Source of the DNA: Kistimonas sp964291485
GTDB taxonomy: Bacteria; Pseudomonadota; Gammaproteobacteria; Pseudomonadales; Endozoicomonadaceae
Reading direction: 5' to 3'
Assembly (NCBI GenBank): GCA_964291485.2
Contig: OZ220224.1
Location: forward strand, 3,410,001 to 3,474,000
Length of the DNA: 64,000 nt
Under the pieces are notes generated by a model. That model was not told where the DNA came from, ran no database searches, and worked only from the letters and a program-made list of their open reading frames with translations. A program made the position numbers and the translations under genes. Below, in pieces: positions 43,340 through 50,845 of this stretch (positions are counted from its first letter, which is position 1; each line of letters starts with the position of its first letter).

Positions 43340-43969
43340 TCAGATACGCATTTCCTTCTCGACATCAGACAGGCTTTCACGGAAAGATTCGCGCTCAAAC
43401 AAACGCTCAGAATACTCCGTGATCGCTTTGGCCTGTGGCGGCAGCTGGATATCCATAGCCTCCAGACGCCAGAGAATCGGGGCCACACAGCAATCCACCA
43501 GCGTAAACTCTTCACTCATGAAGAAGGGCTTCTCAGCGAAGATGGGCGCAATGCTGGTCAGACTTTCACGCAATTCCTTACGTGCCTTGGCTGCAACCGT
43601 ATCTTTGGTTTTGGGATCCAGAATCACATCCGCGAGTGCACACCAGTCTTTCTGAATACGGTGCATCATCAGGCGGCTCTGGGCCCGGGTCACCGGGTAA
43701 ACAGGCAGCAGCGGTGGATGCGGGAAACGCTCATCCAGATACTCCATCATGACATTGGGCTCGTAGAGCACCAGATCACGATCCAGCAGTGTCGGCAGCG
43801 TATTATAGGGATTGATATCAGCCAGCTCCTGAGGCCTGGAATCTGGATTGACATCCTGAATATCGACAGCGACGCCTTTTTCCGCCAACACGATACGAAC
43901 ACGATGGCAGTAGTGATCAGCCGGGTCAGAAAAAAATGTCATTGAGGATCTTTTGGCGACTACGCCCAT
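43340..43969 (-). CDS. sspA: SspA, stringent starvation protein A
   Basis: A 209-residue GST-fold protein that binds RNA polymerase and alters sigma-70 promoter use in stationary phase and stress. An N-terminal thioredoxin-like domain (RSSMTFFSDPADHYCHRVRI, NPYNTLPTLLDRDLVLYEPN) is followed by the helical domain. Start MGVVAKRSS aligns with the family; earlier in-frame ATGs lack support. It lies between petC and sspB, a common gammaproteobacterial order. Confidence 0.94.
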   Translation of the reverse strand: MGVVAKRSSMTFFSDPADHYCHRVRIVLAEKGVAVDIQDVNPDSRPQELADINPYNTLPTLLDRDLVLYEPNVMMEYLDERFPHPPLLPVYPVTRAQSRLMMHRIQKDWCALADVILDPKTKDTVAAKARKELRESLTSIAPIFAEKPFFMSEEFTLVDCCVAPILWRLEAMDIQLPPQAKAITEYSERLFERESFRESLSDVEKEMRI

Positions 43970-44002
43970 TGATCTACCCCCACCTGAGGTCATACATGAA
44001 AC

Positions 44003-44037
44003 CAAAAACGCGCGCAGCCACAAGAGTGACTACGCGC
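44003..44037 (-). terminator. terminator after petABC
   Basis: On the minus strand a 12-bp stem with two G-U pairs, GCGCGTAGTCAC-TCTT-GTGGCTGCGCGC (44037-44010), is followed by GTTTTTGG. It lies about 30 bp after the petC stop. Confidence 0.88.
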
Positions 44038-44067
44038 CAGATTACGAATTTTACCAGATTATAGAAG

Positions 44068-44823
44068 TTAGTGAACGTCCTTCCAGTACTCCCGCTTGAG
44101 CAAATAAGCGACTACGAAGAAAAAGGCTAGAAACAGCAGCACATAGACACCAATTCTCTGGCGATCAAGCTGCATCGGCTCACCACTATAATCCAGGAAG
44201 TTGACCAGATCATACATCGCCTGATCGTATTCTTCCGTACTCATACTGCCTTTATATTCCGGATCCGGCACCAGGCCACACAGCTTTTCACCGGTCAGCG
44301 TATCAATCTGACCTTCCGTGTCGCCAGCACAGGTATCAATCAAGCCACCCTGCAACTCGAGCAATACGTGTGGCATAGCCACATCCGGGAACACTTTATT
44401 ATTAACACCCCAAGGACGCTTGGGATCCAAGTAAAACGTCCGCAGATAGGTGTAGAGCCAATCGGTACCACGAACCCTGGCCACCATGGTCAGATCCGGC
44501 GGCGCCGCACCAAACCACTGCTTGGCCTCACTCTCAACCATACCGTTTTTCATCAGATTACCAATCTTGGCATCCGTAAACACCAGATTGTCCATCATAA
44601 GGTCGTGAGGAATACCGAGATCATCCGCAACCCGCTCATAACGCTGGAACTGGGTCTCGTGACAACCGGCACAATAGTTCATATAGAACTTGGCGCCCCG
44701 CTGAAGCGACGCCTGGTCACTTACATCTGTCTCGATATGATCCAGCGGATAACCCCCACCGCCGGCGGCAAACGCAGTAACCGGCAGCAACACAAACAGC
44801 CATGTGATGAGTATCTTTTTCAT
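44068..44823 (-). CDS. petC: cytochrome c1 subunit of the bc1 complex
   Basis: A 251-residue subunit of ubiquinol-cytochrome c reductase. It has a Sec signal peptide (MKKILITWLFVLLPVTAFA), one heme-c site CAGCH near residue 51, a distal Met region (VAMPHVLLELQGG), and a C-terminal membrane anchor (VYVLLFLAFFFVVAYLL). The ATG overlaps the petB stop by one base. The periplasmic heme domain passes electrons to soluble or membrane cytochrome c. Confidence 0.95.
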   Translation of the reverse strand: MKKILITWLFVLLPVTAFAAGGGGYPLDHIETDVSDQASLQRGAKFYMNYCAGCHETQFQRYERVADDLGIPHDLMMDNLVFTDAKIGNLMKNGMVESEAKQWFGAAPPDLTMVARVRGTDWLYTYLRTFYLDPKRPWGVNNKVFPDVAMPHVLLELQGGLIDTCAGDTEGQIDTLTGEKLCGLVPDPEYKGSMSTEEYDQAMYDLVNFLDYSGEPMQLDRQRIGVYVLLFLAFFFVVAYLLKREYWKDVH

Positions 44824-46037
44824 TAGCCGGTCACCCTCTCCGGTACAGTTTTAGTCTTCTCGATACGGGTGTAAAAAGGCATCAGCAGGAAAAACGCGAA
44901 GTAGAACACTGTTGCCAGTCGCGCAATATTGGTCAGCAAGTCCGTCGCCGGCTGCGTTCCGAGCCAGGTCAGCAGAATGTAATTCAGACCAAAGGCAACG
45001 ATACAGGTCTTGCTAATCATTCCCTTGTAGCGCCAGGACTTTACAGGGCTTCTATCCAGCCACGGCAGGACAAACAGGATTGCAATCGCAGCCCCCATCG
45101 CAACCACGCCCAACAACTTGTCTGGGACCGCCCGCAAAATGGCGTAGAACGCACCAAAGTACCAGACAGGTGCGATATGCTCCGGCGTCTTGAGACTGTT
45201 CGCCTGCTCAAAATTCGCGTGCTCAAGGAAGAAGCCGCCCATTTCCGGGAAGAAGAACACCACGCTACAGAAGACAAACAGGAATACCACAACACCGACA
45301 ATATCCTTTACGGTGTAATAAGGATGGAAAGGAATACCATCAACCGGCACACCGTCCGCATTCTTGTTTTTCTTGATTTCCACGCCGTCCGGGTTGTTGG
45401 AACCCACTTCGTGAAGCGCAATGATGTGCATGACCACCAGACCGAGAATCACGATCGGCAGGGCGACCACATGCAGGGCAAAGAAACGGTTCAGGGTAAT
45501 ACCGGAAATCAGATAGTCGCCACGAATCCACTGCTGCAGATCAGGCCCAATCACAGGAATCGCACCAAAAAGGGAAATGATAACCTGGGCACCCCAGTAG
45601 GACATCTGCCCCCAAGGCAGCAGATAACCCATGAAGGCTTCCGCCATCAGCGCCAGGTAGATCGCCATTCCGAAAATCCAGACCAGCTCACGGGGCTTTC
45701 GGTATGACCCATACAGCAGGGCACGGAACATGTGACAGTAAACAACGACAAAGAACGCTGACGCACCCGTAGAGTGGAGGTAGCGAATCAACCAGCCGTA
45801 TTCCACATCCCGCATGATGTACTCAACAGAAGCAAATGCCGCCTCAGCACTGGGCACATAGCTCATGGTGAGCCAGATCCCGGTAAGGAGCTGATTAACC
45901 AGCACCAGCAGCGCCAGGGAACCAAAGAAATACCAGAAATTAAAATTCTTGGGCGCGTAGTATTTGCTGAGATGCTCTTCCCACATTTTCGTCAGCGGAA
46001 AGCGATCATCCACCCAAGACAGTAATTTATTTCCCAT
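44823..46037 (-). CDS. petB: cytochrome b subunit of the bc1 complex
   Basis: A 404-residue polytopic subunit carrying both b hemes and the Qo and Qi sites. Heme ligands are visible in HSTGASAFFVVVYCHMFR and in HVVALPIVILGLVVMH. The Qo-site motif is seen as PVWYFGAFYAILR, the PxWY variant of PEWY typical of proteobacterial subgroups. It overlaps petA by one base. Confidence 0.96.
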   Translation of the reverse strand: MGNKLLSWVDDRFPLTKMWEEHLSKYYAPKNFNFWYFFGSLALLVLVNQLLTGIWLTMSYVPSAEAAFASVEYIMRDVEYGWLIRYLHSTGASAFFVVVYCHMFRALLYGSYRKPRELVWIFGMAIYLALMAEAFMGYLLPWGQMSYWGAQVIISLFGAIPVIGPDLQQWIRGDYLISGITLNRFFALHVVALPIVILGLVVMHIIALHEVGSNNPDGVEIKKNKNADGVPVDGIPFHPYYTVKDIVGVVVFLFVFCSVVFFFPEMGGFFLEHANFEQANSLKTPEHIAPVWYFGAFYAILRAVPDKLLGVVAMGAAIAILFVLPWLDRSPVKSWRYKGMISKTCIVAFGLNYILLTWLGTQPATDLLTNIARLATVFYFAFFLLMPFYTRIEKTKTVPERVTG

Positions 46038-46630
46038 CAGGCAGCCTCCTCATCAACACCGACAGTCAGAATGTCGTCCCCCTCAAAGGAGTAAGGCGGC
46101 ACTTCCAGGTTGGTTGGCGCCGGAACCCCCTTATACACTCGACCCGCCAGGTCAAACTTGGAACCGTGACAGGGGCAGTGATAACCGCCTACCCAGTTGG
46201 TGTCAAAGTCCATCGGCTTGACTTCGGGAATGAATTTTGGTGAGCAGCCCAGGTGCGTGCAAAGCCCCACCAGCACCAGGATGTCTTCCCGGGCAGAGCG
46301 AAACTCATTTTGTGCATAATCAGGCTGTTCTGATTCGTTCGACTGAGGATCCCTGACCTTGTCATCGACCTTGCGGATATTATCAAGCATGTCCTTTGAA
46401 CGACGCACGACAAATACCGGCTTGCCCCGCCATTCGACGATGACCTGCTGCCCAGGTTCTAGCTTGGAAATATTGACTTTAACAGGTGCGCCCGCCGCCT
46501 TGGCCTTGGCGCTTGGATTCCAGGATTTGATAAACGGTGTCGCAACTCCCGCAGCCCCCACTGCACCAACTACCGAAGTAGCTGCAACCAGAAAGCGGCG
46601 CCGGCCCACATTTACGCCGTCTTGACTCAT
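46037..46630 (-). CDS. petA: Rieske iron-sulfur subunit of the bc1 complex
   Basis: A 197-residue protein with a twin-arginine-type N-terminus (NVGRRRFLVAATSVVGAVG) that stays as its anchor. The [2Fe-2S] ligands are in CTHLGCSP and CPCHGSKFD. It accepts the first electron from ubiquinol at the Qo site. GGGGAGA precedes the ATG. It is the first gene of petA-petB-petC. Confidence 0.96.
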   Translation of the reverse strand: MSQDGVNVGRRRFLVAATSVVGAVGAAGVATPFIKSWNPSAKAKAAGAPVKVNISKLEPGQQVIVEWRGKPVFVVRRSKDMLDNIRKVDDKVRDPQSNESEQPDYAQNEFRSAREDILVLVGLCTHLGCSPKFIPEVKPMDFDTNWVGGYHCPCHGSKFDLAGRVYKGVPAPTNLEVPPYSFEGDDILTVGVDEEAA

Positions 46631-46692
46631 TCGGCTTTCTCCCCATCAGAGCATCAGCTCATTTATTCTGCATGCCAGGCAAAGCGGTGGGC

Positions 46693-46721
46693 ATATTAGT
46701 TAAACTCGGAATTACTGACAA
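46693..46721 (-). promoter_or_regulatory. probable sigma-70 promoter of petABC
   Basis: On the minus strand TTGTCA (46721-46716), exactly 17 nt, then TAATAT (46698-46693), about 65 nt upstream of the petA ATG. The match is moderate. Confidence 0.5.
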
Positions 46722-46871
46722 GCACTCGCAATTCCCCTTAGCACCCCACCAACAAACCGCAATGATATAGGGTTTAGCCCCTAAATTAAATGGATGAGAT
46801 CATACTGGCGCACTTTCCTGGAATTTGCGATGAGAAAACGCCCTGTTTTGCAACACAAAAATAGCAGGCAT

Positions 46872-46901
46872 AAAAAAAGCGCCGATCCGAAGATCGACGC
46901 T
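46872..46901 (-). terminator. terminator after rpsI
   Basis: On the minus strand AGCGTCGATC-TTCG-GATCGGCGCT forms a 10-bp stem with a stable UUCG tetraloop, followed by TTTTTTA. It ends the rplM-rpsI operon. Confidence 0.93.
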
Positions 46902-46924
46902 TTCGCAGTAATCCAAAAAACGAA

Positions 46925-47317
46925 TTAACGCTTGGAGAACTGAGGACGCTTACGAGCCTTGTGCAGACCGACTTTCTTCCGTTCAACCATACGGGCATCA
47001 CGGGTGACATAGCCAGCCTTGCGAAGAGCAGGACGCAAAGTTTCATCGTACTCCATCAGGGCGCGGGTGATACCGTGACGGATCGCACCGGCCTGACCGT
47101 TCGCACCACCACCTTTTACGGTGATCATGAGATCAAACTTTTCGGTCATCTCAACCAGCTCAAGCGGCTGCATGACGATCATGCGGGACGTTTCACGACC
47201 AAAGTAGTCCTGAAGCGTACGACCGTTGATGGAAATGCTGCCAGTTCCCTTACGCAGGAAGACACGAGCAGTAGAGGTTTTGCGGCGACCTGTGCCGTAG
47301 TTCTGAGTTACTGACAT
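46925..47317 (-). CDS. rpsI: 30S ribosomal protein S9
   Basis: A 130-residue ribosomal protein of the 30S head. It has the typical N-terminus YGTGRRKTSTARVFLRKG, central GGGANGQAGAIRHGI, and the basic C-terminal tail KARKRPQFSKR whose end reaches the P-site tRNA. It follows rplM by 12 bp. Confidence 0.98.
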   Translation of the reverse strand: MSVTQNYGTGRRKTSTARVFLRKGTGSISINGRTLQDYFGRETSRMIVMQPLELVEMTEKFDLMITVKGGGANGQAGAIRHGITRALMEYDETLRPALRKAGYVTRDARMVERKKVGLHKARKRPQFSKR

Positions 47318-47329
47318 GTTGACCCCCGA

Positions 47330-47758
47330 TTAAATAGTCAGTTGCTGAGGTTGCTGCGCGGTATGCGGATGCGCAGATCCGGCATACACTTTCAGCTTAC
47401 GCTGCATAGCGCGACCCAGCGGGTTACGGGGCATCATGCCTTTAACAGCCAGCTCGATGACACGTTCAGGCTTGTGAGCAATCAGCTTTTCAAAGCTCAT
47501 TGACTTCAGTCCACCCGGGAAGCCGGTGTGGCGGTGGTACATCTTGTCAGATGTCTTGCGACCGGTCACACGCACTTGCTCGGCGTTGATGACAACGATG
47601 TAATCGCCGGTATCAACGTGAGGAGTGTACTCAGGCTTGTGCTTACCACGCAGACGACGGGCAATTTCTGTAGCCAAACGACCGAGCGTCAGCCCGGAAG
47701 CGTCTACAACATACCAGTCGCGCTTAGCGGTTTCTGGTTTAGCGCTAAAGGTTTTCAT
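47330..47758 (-). CDS. rplM: 50S ribosomal protein L13
   Basis: A 142-residue ribosomal protein needed early in 50S assembly. Motifs: RDWYVVDASGLTLGRLA, LRGKHKPEYTPHVDTGDYIV, RHTGFPGGLKS and GMMPRNPLGRAM. It is the first gene of rplM-rpsI; in E. coli L13 represses this operon by binding its leader. Confidence 0.98.
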   Translation of the reverse strand: MKTFSAKPETAKRDWYVVDASGLTLGRLATEIARRLRGKHKPEYTPHVDTGDYIVVINAEQVRVTGRKTSDKMYHRHTGFPGGLKSMSFEKLIAHKPERVIELAVKGMMPRNPLGRAMQRKLKVYAGSAHPHTAQQPQQLTI

Positions 47759-47899
47759 CTATCTATCCGCCTCAATGCTCGCTTTCGCGAGTTGAATTCA
47801 AACATCACGGCTGTTTAGCCAGCCCACGAACCAATGCAAGGGCTTTTAAAACCACCGCGGTTCAAACATTGGGCACTCATTATGGGAAACGGGAGCGGT

Positions 47900-47905
47900 A
47901 TTATA
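47900..47905 (-). promoter_or_regulatory. -10 box of a likely rplM-rpsI promoter
   Basis: A perfect TATAAT on the minus strand lies ~140 nt upstream of the rplM start. The -35 region at 17-nt spacing is only GTTTTT, inside a T7 run. The long leader would suit L13 autoregulation. Confidence 0.5.
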
Positions 47906-48013
47906 GCCAGTTCGAACAGGAAAAAAACCCTGCCAACGGTCAATTGCGGCTATCCACCACTTTTTTGCGGCTAAAATGTCTGTCACAGCCTGATTGAACG
48001 ATTGAGTCCCACC

Positions 48014-48589
48014 ATGTCCAAGAGCGTTCTGGTGCCTATCGCACACAGCATTGAAGAAATAGAAGCTGTCACCATCACTGATACTCTCCGCCGTGCAGGC
48101 GTTACTGTCACAGTCGCGAGCTGCAATGTGGATAACTCCATCAATGTGGAAGCCTCCCGAGGCGTACGCTTGCTGGCAGATTGCCCTATCAGCGAATGTA
48201 CAGACACCCATTACGATATCATCGCCCTGCCCGGCGGCATGCCCGGCGCCGAACACCTGAGAGATTGTCAAGCTCTGACCGATTTACTGATCAGCCAGCA
48301 ACAGATGGGGCACTGGATTGCCGCCATCTGCGCCTCACCTGCCGTGGTTCTGGCCCATCACGGCCTGCTTGAGGGCATCCGGGCCACCGCACACCCCAGC
48401 TTTCAGTCACAATTAACCGGCGCCGTGGCCATTAACGAACCGCTGGTCATTGATGAGGAAACCAAAATCATCACCAGCCAGGGGCCGGGCACTGTCATGT
48501 ATTTTTCACTGAACCTGGCCAAAATACTGTATGGCGAAATCGTTTATCGGGAGTTAGCCACGGCCATGGTCGCCGATTGGGCACTTTGA
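48014..48589 (+). CDS. DJ-1/PfpI family protein (YajL/ThiJ-like)
   Basis: A 191-residue flavodoxin-like protein. The N-terminus VLVPIAHSIEEIEAVTITDTL contains the conserved Glu, the loop LPGGMPGAEHLR is present, and the nucleophilic Cys sits in AAICASPAVVLAHHGLL. E. coli YajL has chaperone, protein- or nucleotide-deglycase and oxidative-stress activities, several of which are disputed. The ATG at 48014 is chosen over an upstream TTG. It is divergent from rplM. Confidence 0.9.
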   Translation: MSKSVLVPIAHSIEEIEAVTITDTLRRAGVTVTVASCNVDNSINVEASRGVRLLADCPISECTDTHYDIIALPGGMPGAEHLRDCQALTDLLISQQQMGHWIAAICASPAVVLAHHGLLEGIRATAHPSFQSQLTGAVAINEPLVIDEETKIITSQGPGTVMYFSLNLAKILYGEIVYRELATAMVADWAL

Positions 48590-48690
48590 AAGCACTTGCA
48601 ACCTGATTATTGGCACCGTATAAAAAATAGTAATGACAAGCCGATATATCTCACAACACGCACAAGGCAAACAACAATAAAGAGGTATCT

Positions 48691-49068
48691 ATGGAACTTG
48701 TTTGGCTACTGACCGGTGCAATAGCCCTCTACTGGCTTGACCGTTATCAGGACCAGATCGCCGATCGCATGGCCGGAGAAGCCTTTGACCAGGTTTCTGA
48801 AACCCGCAATGGCAAAACCTACTGTGGCAAAACCGCACTCATTCATCGCAAAAAGCACATTGGGCACGTTTTTATGCCCCTCTTTCCTTCTCTTGACCAT
48901 GACATCAAGGCTTTGTGCCAGACAGAAGACAACCATTGGTTCTGGTATCACGCCCAGATCAAGAACATGAAACTGGTGCATACTGAAATCAACCCCGTCT
49001 CCATTGAAGCGGCACTGGAAGCCATGGATGAAGACGAAGCAGGCATCTGTCGCGAAGAGAAAAGCTAA
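48691..49068 (+). CDS. hypothetical protein, N-terminally membrane-anchored
   Basis: A 125-residue protein with a short hydrophobic N-terminus (MELVWLLTGAIALYWL) and an otherwise soluble sequence, including SETRNGKTYCGKTALIHRKK and an acidic C-terminus (EALEAMDEDEAG). AAGAGG precedes the ATG, supporting translation. I do not recognise a family. It stands alone between the DJ-1 gene and the thioesterase gene on the same strand. Confidence 0.65.
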   Translation: MELVWLLTGAIALYWLDRYQDQIADRMAGEAFDQVSETRNGKTYCGKTALIHRKKHIGHVFMPLFPSLDHDIKALCQTEDNHWFWYHAQIKNMKLVHTEINPVSIEAALEAMDEDEAGICREEKS

Positions 49069-49207
49069 CGATTTCCTCTGGGTACCCACACACGGGTACC
49101 CAAAACTCCTTCCAACTATTCCTCACCAGCTACCGCGATAGAATTGACAGACGAATAACCAATGCGGATAGTTATCCACACGACAGCAGTAAAAACCCTA
49201 AAAACAG

Positions 49208-49648
49208 ATGATATTGCCATTCCCTCACGCACTTCAGGAAAAACTCAGCAAGATTCCAATGCTGCGCGCCATGGAAGTTGACTACCGGCTTTACGATGGC
49301 AAACAGCTGCAGCTTACCTGCCCACTGTCACCCAATATCAATGACAAAGGCACCTTCTTTGGCGGCAGTATCAGCGCACTGGCCACCATCTGCGGATGGA
49401 CAATGACCAGCCTGAAAGCCCTGGAAGCCGGCGTTAATTGCGATGTCGTCATTGCCGAACAAAACCTGCAATTTCTGAAGCCTGCCTGCAGCGAACTGAC
49501 CGCAACCTGTGAATGTACTATCACTGAATCATTCACCAGCCGCCTAGAGGCAGGTCGCCGGGCGCGTCTTGACCTGACCGTCTCACTGCATTCAGATGGT
49601 GAGTGTGTCGCCAGTTTCAACGGACGCTATGTCGCTGTACCCACATAG
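49208..49648 (+). CDS. YiiD C-terminal-type hotdog thioesterase
   Basis: A 146-residue protein resembling the YiiD_C thioesterase family: CPLSPNINDKGTFFGGSISA, where the conserved N and G residues form the hotdog active site, followed by LATICGWTMTSL. It probably hydrolyses an acyl thioester in the cytoplasm, but the substrate is unknown. The DUF2489 gene begins 11 bp downstream, so the two are likely cotranscribed. Confidence 0.8.
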   Translation: MILPFPHALQEKLSKIPMLRAMEVDYRLYDGKQLQLTCPLSPNINDKGTFFGGSISALATICGWTMTSLKALEAGVNCDVVIAEQNLQFLKPACSELTATCECTITESFTSRLEAGRRARLDLTVSLHSDGECVASFNGRYVAVPT

Positions 49649-49659
49649 GAAACAATGGA

Positions 49660-50124
49660 ATGGATATAACCCTGATCTTACTGGCCGCCGCCATTCTCGC
49701 GATTGCCGGCCTGTCTGCCTGGGCGATCAAACTCTGGATGGAAGTGTTTCGCAACCGTGCCAGCATCCGGAAATCCAACGAACAACACCGCCAGTTTCTT
49801 TGCTCCAGCCTGACCATCCTGGCCAAAAGCCTGGTGCATGAGCAGGTCAATCCAACGGAAGGTTGCATACGGATCAAAACCATTCTGAATATGCTGGATC
49901 CCTCCCTGGGTAAGACTGAGGAATACCAGATTTTCACCACCATCTACGACGCAACGACGCATATGCCGATTGGCGAAGCACGAAAAGCCATGAAACTGAG
50001 CGAACGCAACCGTCTTGATAAAGAACGTGAACTACTGGAACAACAGCACAAAGAACGCATAAAGCAGGCCGCACAAAACCTGCTGACACAATTCAATGCC
50101 GAGAGCATCTTTAAAGAAGCATGA
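49660..50124 (+). CDS. DUF2489 family protein
   Basis: A 154-residue protein with an N-terminal transmembrane helix (ITLILLAAAILAIAGLSAWAI), then the conserved core with NPTEGCIRIKTILNML, and a charged predicted coiled coil (RLDKERELLEQQHKERIKQA). It matches DUF2489, whose function is unknown. AGGA lies nine bases before the chosen ATG. It overlaps the next gene by 4 bp. Confidence 0.82.
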   Translation: MDITLILLAAAILAIAGLSAWAIKLWMEVFRNRASIRKSNEQHRQFLCSSLTILAKSLVHEQVNPTEGCIRIKTILNMLDPSLGKTEEYQIFTTIYDATTHMPIGEARKAMKLSERNRLDKERELLEQQHKERIKQAAQNLLTQFNAESIFKEA

Positions 50125-50837
50125 AACAAACGCTCGACATCTCGCAGCTCAATCGCAACCTTACCCAAATGCACCCTGAAGCACGGGTGCTGGTTCAGCA
50201 ATTACCAGACTGCCCTCAAATAAAGTTAGCGTTGCTTGATCCAACACCGATGAAGCTGCGTCCATTTACTGGAGAAGAAATCAAAACCATTCAGAACTAT
50301 CCTGCTTACTGGGCATTTTGCTGGGGCAGCGGCCAGGCTCTGGCAGCCCAAATACTGGATACACCGGGGCTCGTTGCGGATAAGACGGTAATGGATTTTG
50401 GCGCCGGATCAGGCGTTGTTGCGATTGCCGCCTGCCTTGCAGGAGCCCGCGAAGTGATTGCTTGCGATATTGATCCGGATGCTCTGCTTGCCTGCCAAGT
50501 CAACGCTCGAATCAACCAAGTCAGCTTTCGGCTCCATGATGATTTGTTCAGCTTTGATGAACCACTAGACCTGTTGATCGCAGCCGACGTTCTGTACGAC
50601 AGAAACAACCTGCCATTACTGGAACAATTTCATTCCACGGCCACCGAAGTGCTGGTCGCCGACTCGCGCATCAAGCAGTTTAATTTTCCACCGTATCACC
50701 GATTTTCCAGCCGTGAATGCGGAACAGTTCCCGATCTTGATGAAACCCGCGATTTCAACAATATCAACTTCTACTGCAACCGTCCTATTCGGACAGACCG
50801 TCAGGTTCCCGCCTGCCAGGAACCTCTGCCGGTTTAA
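50121..50837 (+). CDS. class I SAM methyltransferase, ETFB-methyltransferase-like
   Basis: A 238-residue methyltransferase. Motif I is VMDFGAGSGVVAIAACLAG, then EVIACDIDPDA, and LLIAADVLYDRNNLPLL contains a D-V-L-Y motif, as in the METTL20/ETFB-lysine methyltransferase group and other protein N-methyltransferases. An acyl-CoA dehydrogenase gene lies convergently 8 bp away, which makes an electron-transfer-flavoprotein target attractive but unproven. Confidence 0.75.
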   Translation: MKQTLDISQLNRNLTQMHPEARVLVQQLPDCPQIKLALLDPTPMKLRPFTGEEIKTIQNYPAYWAFCWGSGQALAAQILDTPGLVADKTVMDFGAGSGVVAIAACLAGAREVIACDIDPDALLACQVNARINQVSFRLHDDLFSFDEPLDLLIAADVLYDRNNLPLLEQFHSTATEVLVADSRIKQFNFPPYHRFSSRECGTVPDLDETRDFNNINFYCNRPIRTDRQVPACQEPLPV

Positions 50838-50845
50838 TCAAAAAA

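Noticed and set aside
47846..48271. Minus-strand frame between rplM and the DJ-1 gene
   Set aside because: It is antisense to the DJ-1 family gene and covers the likely rplM promoter.
49081..49103. GGGTACCC repeat after the 125-residue hypothetical gene as a terminator
   Set aside because: GGGTACCC is self-palindromic and there is no T-tract; a Rho-independent terminator is not supported.
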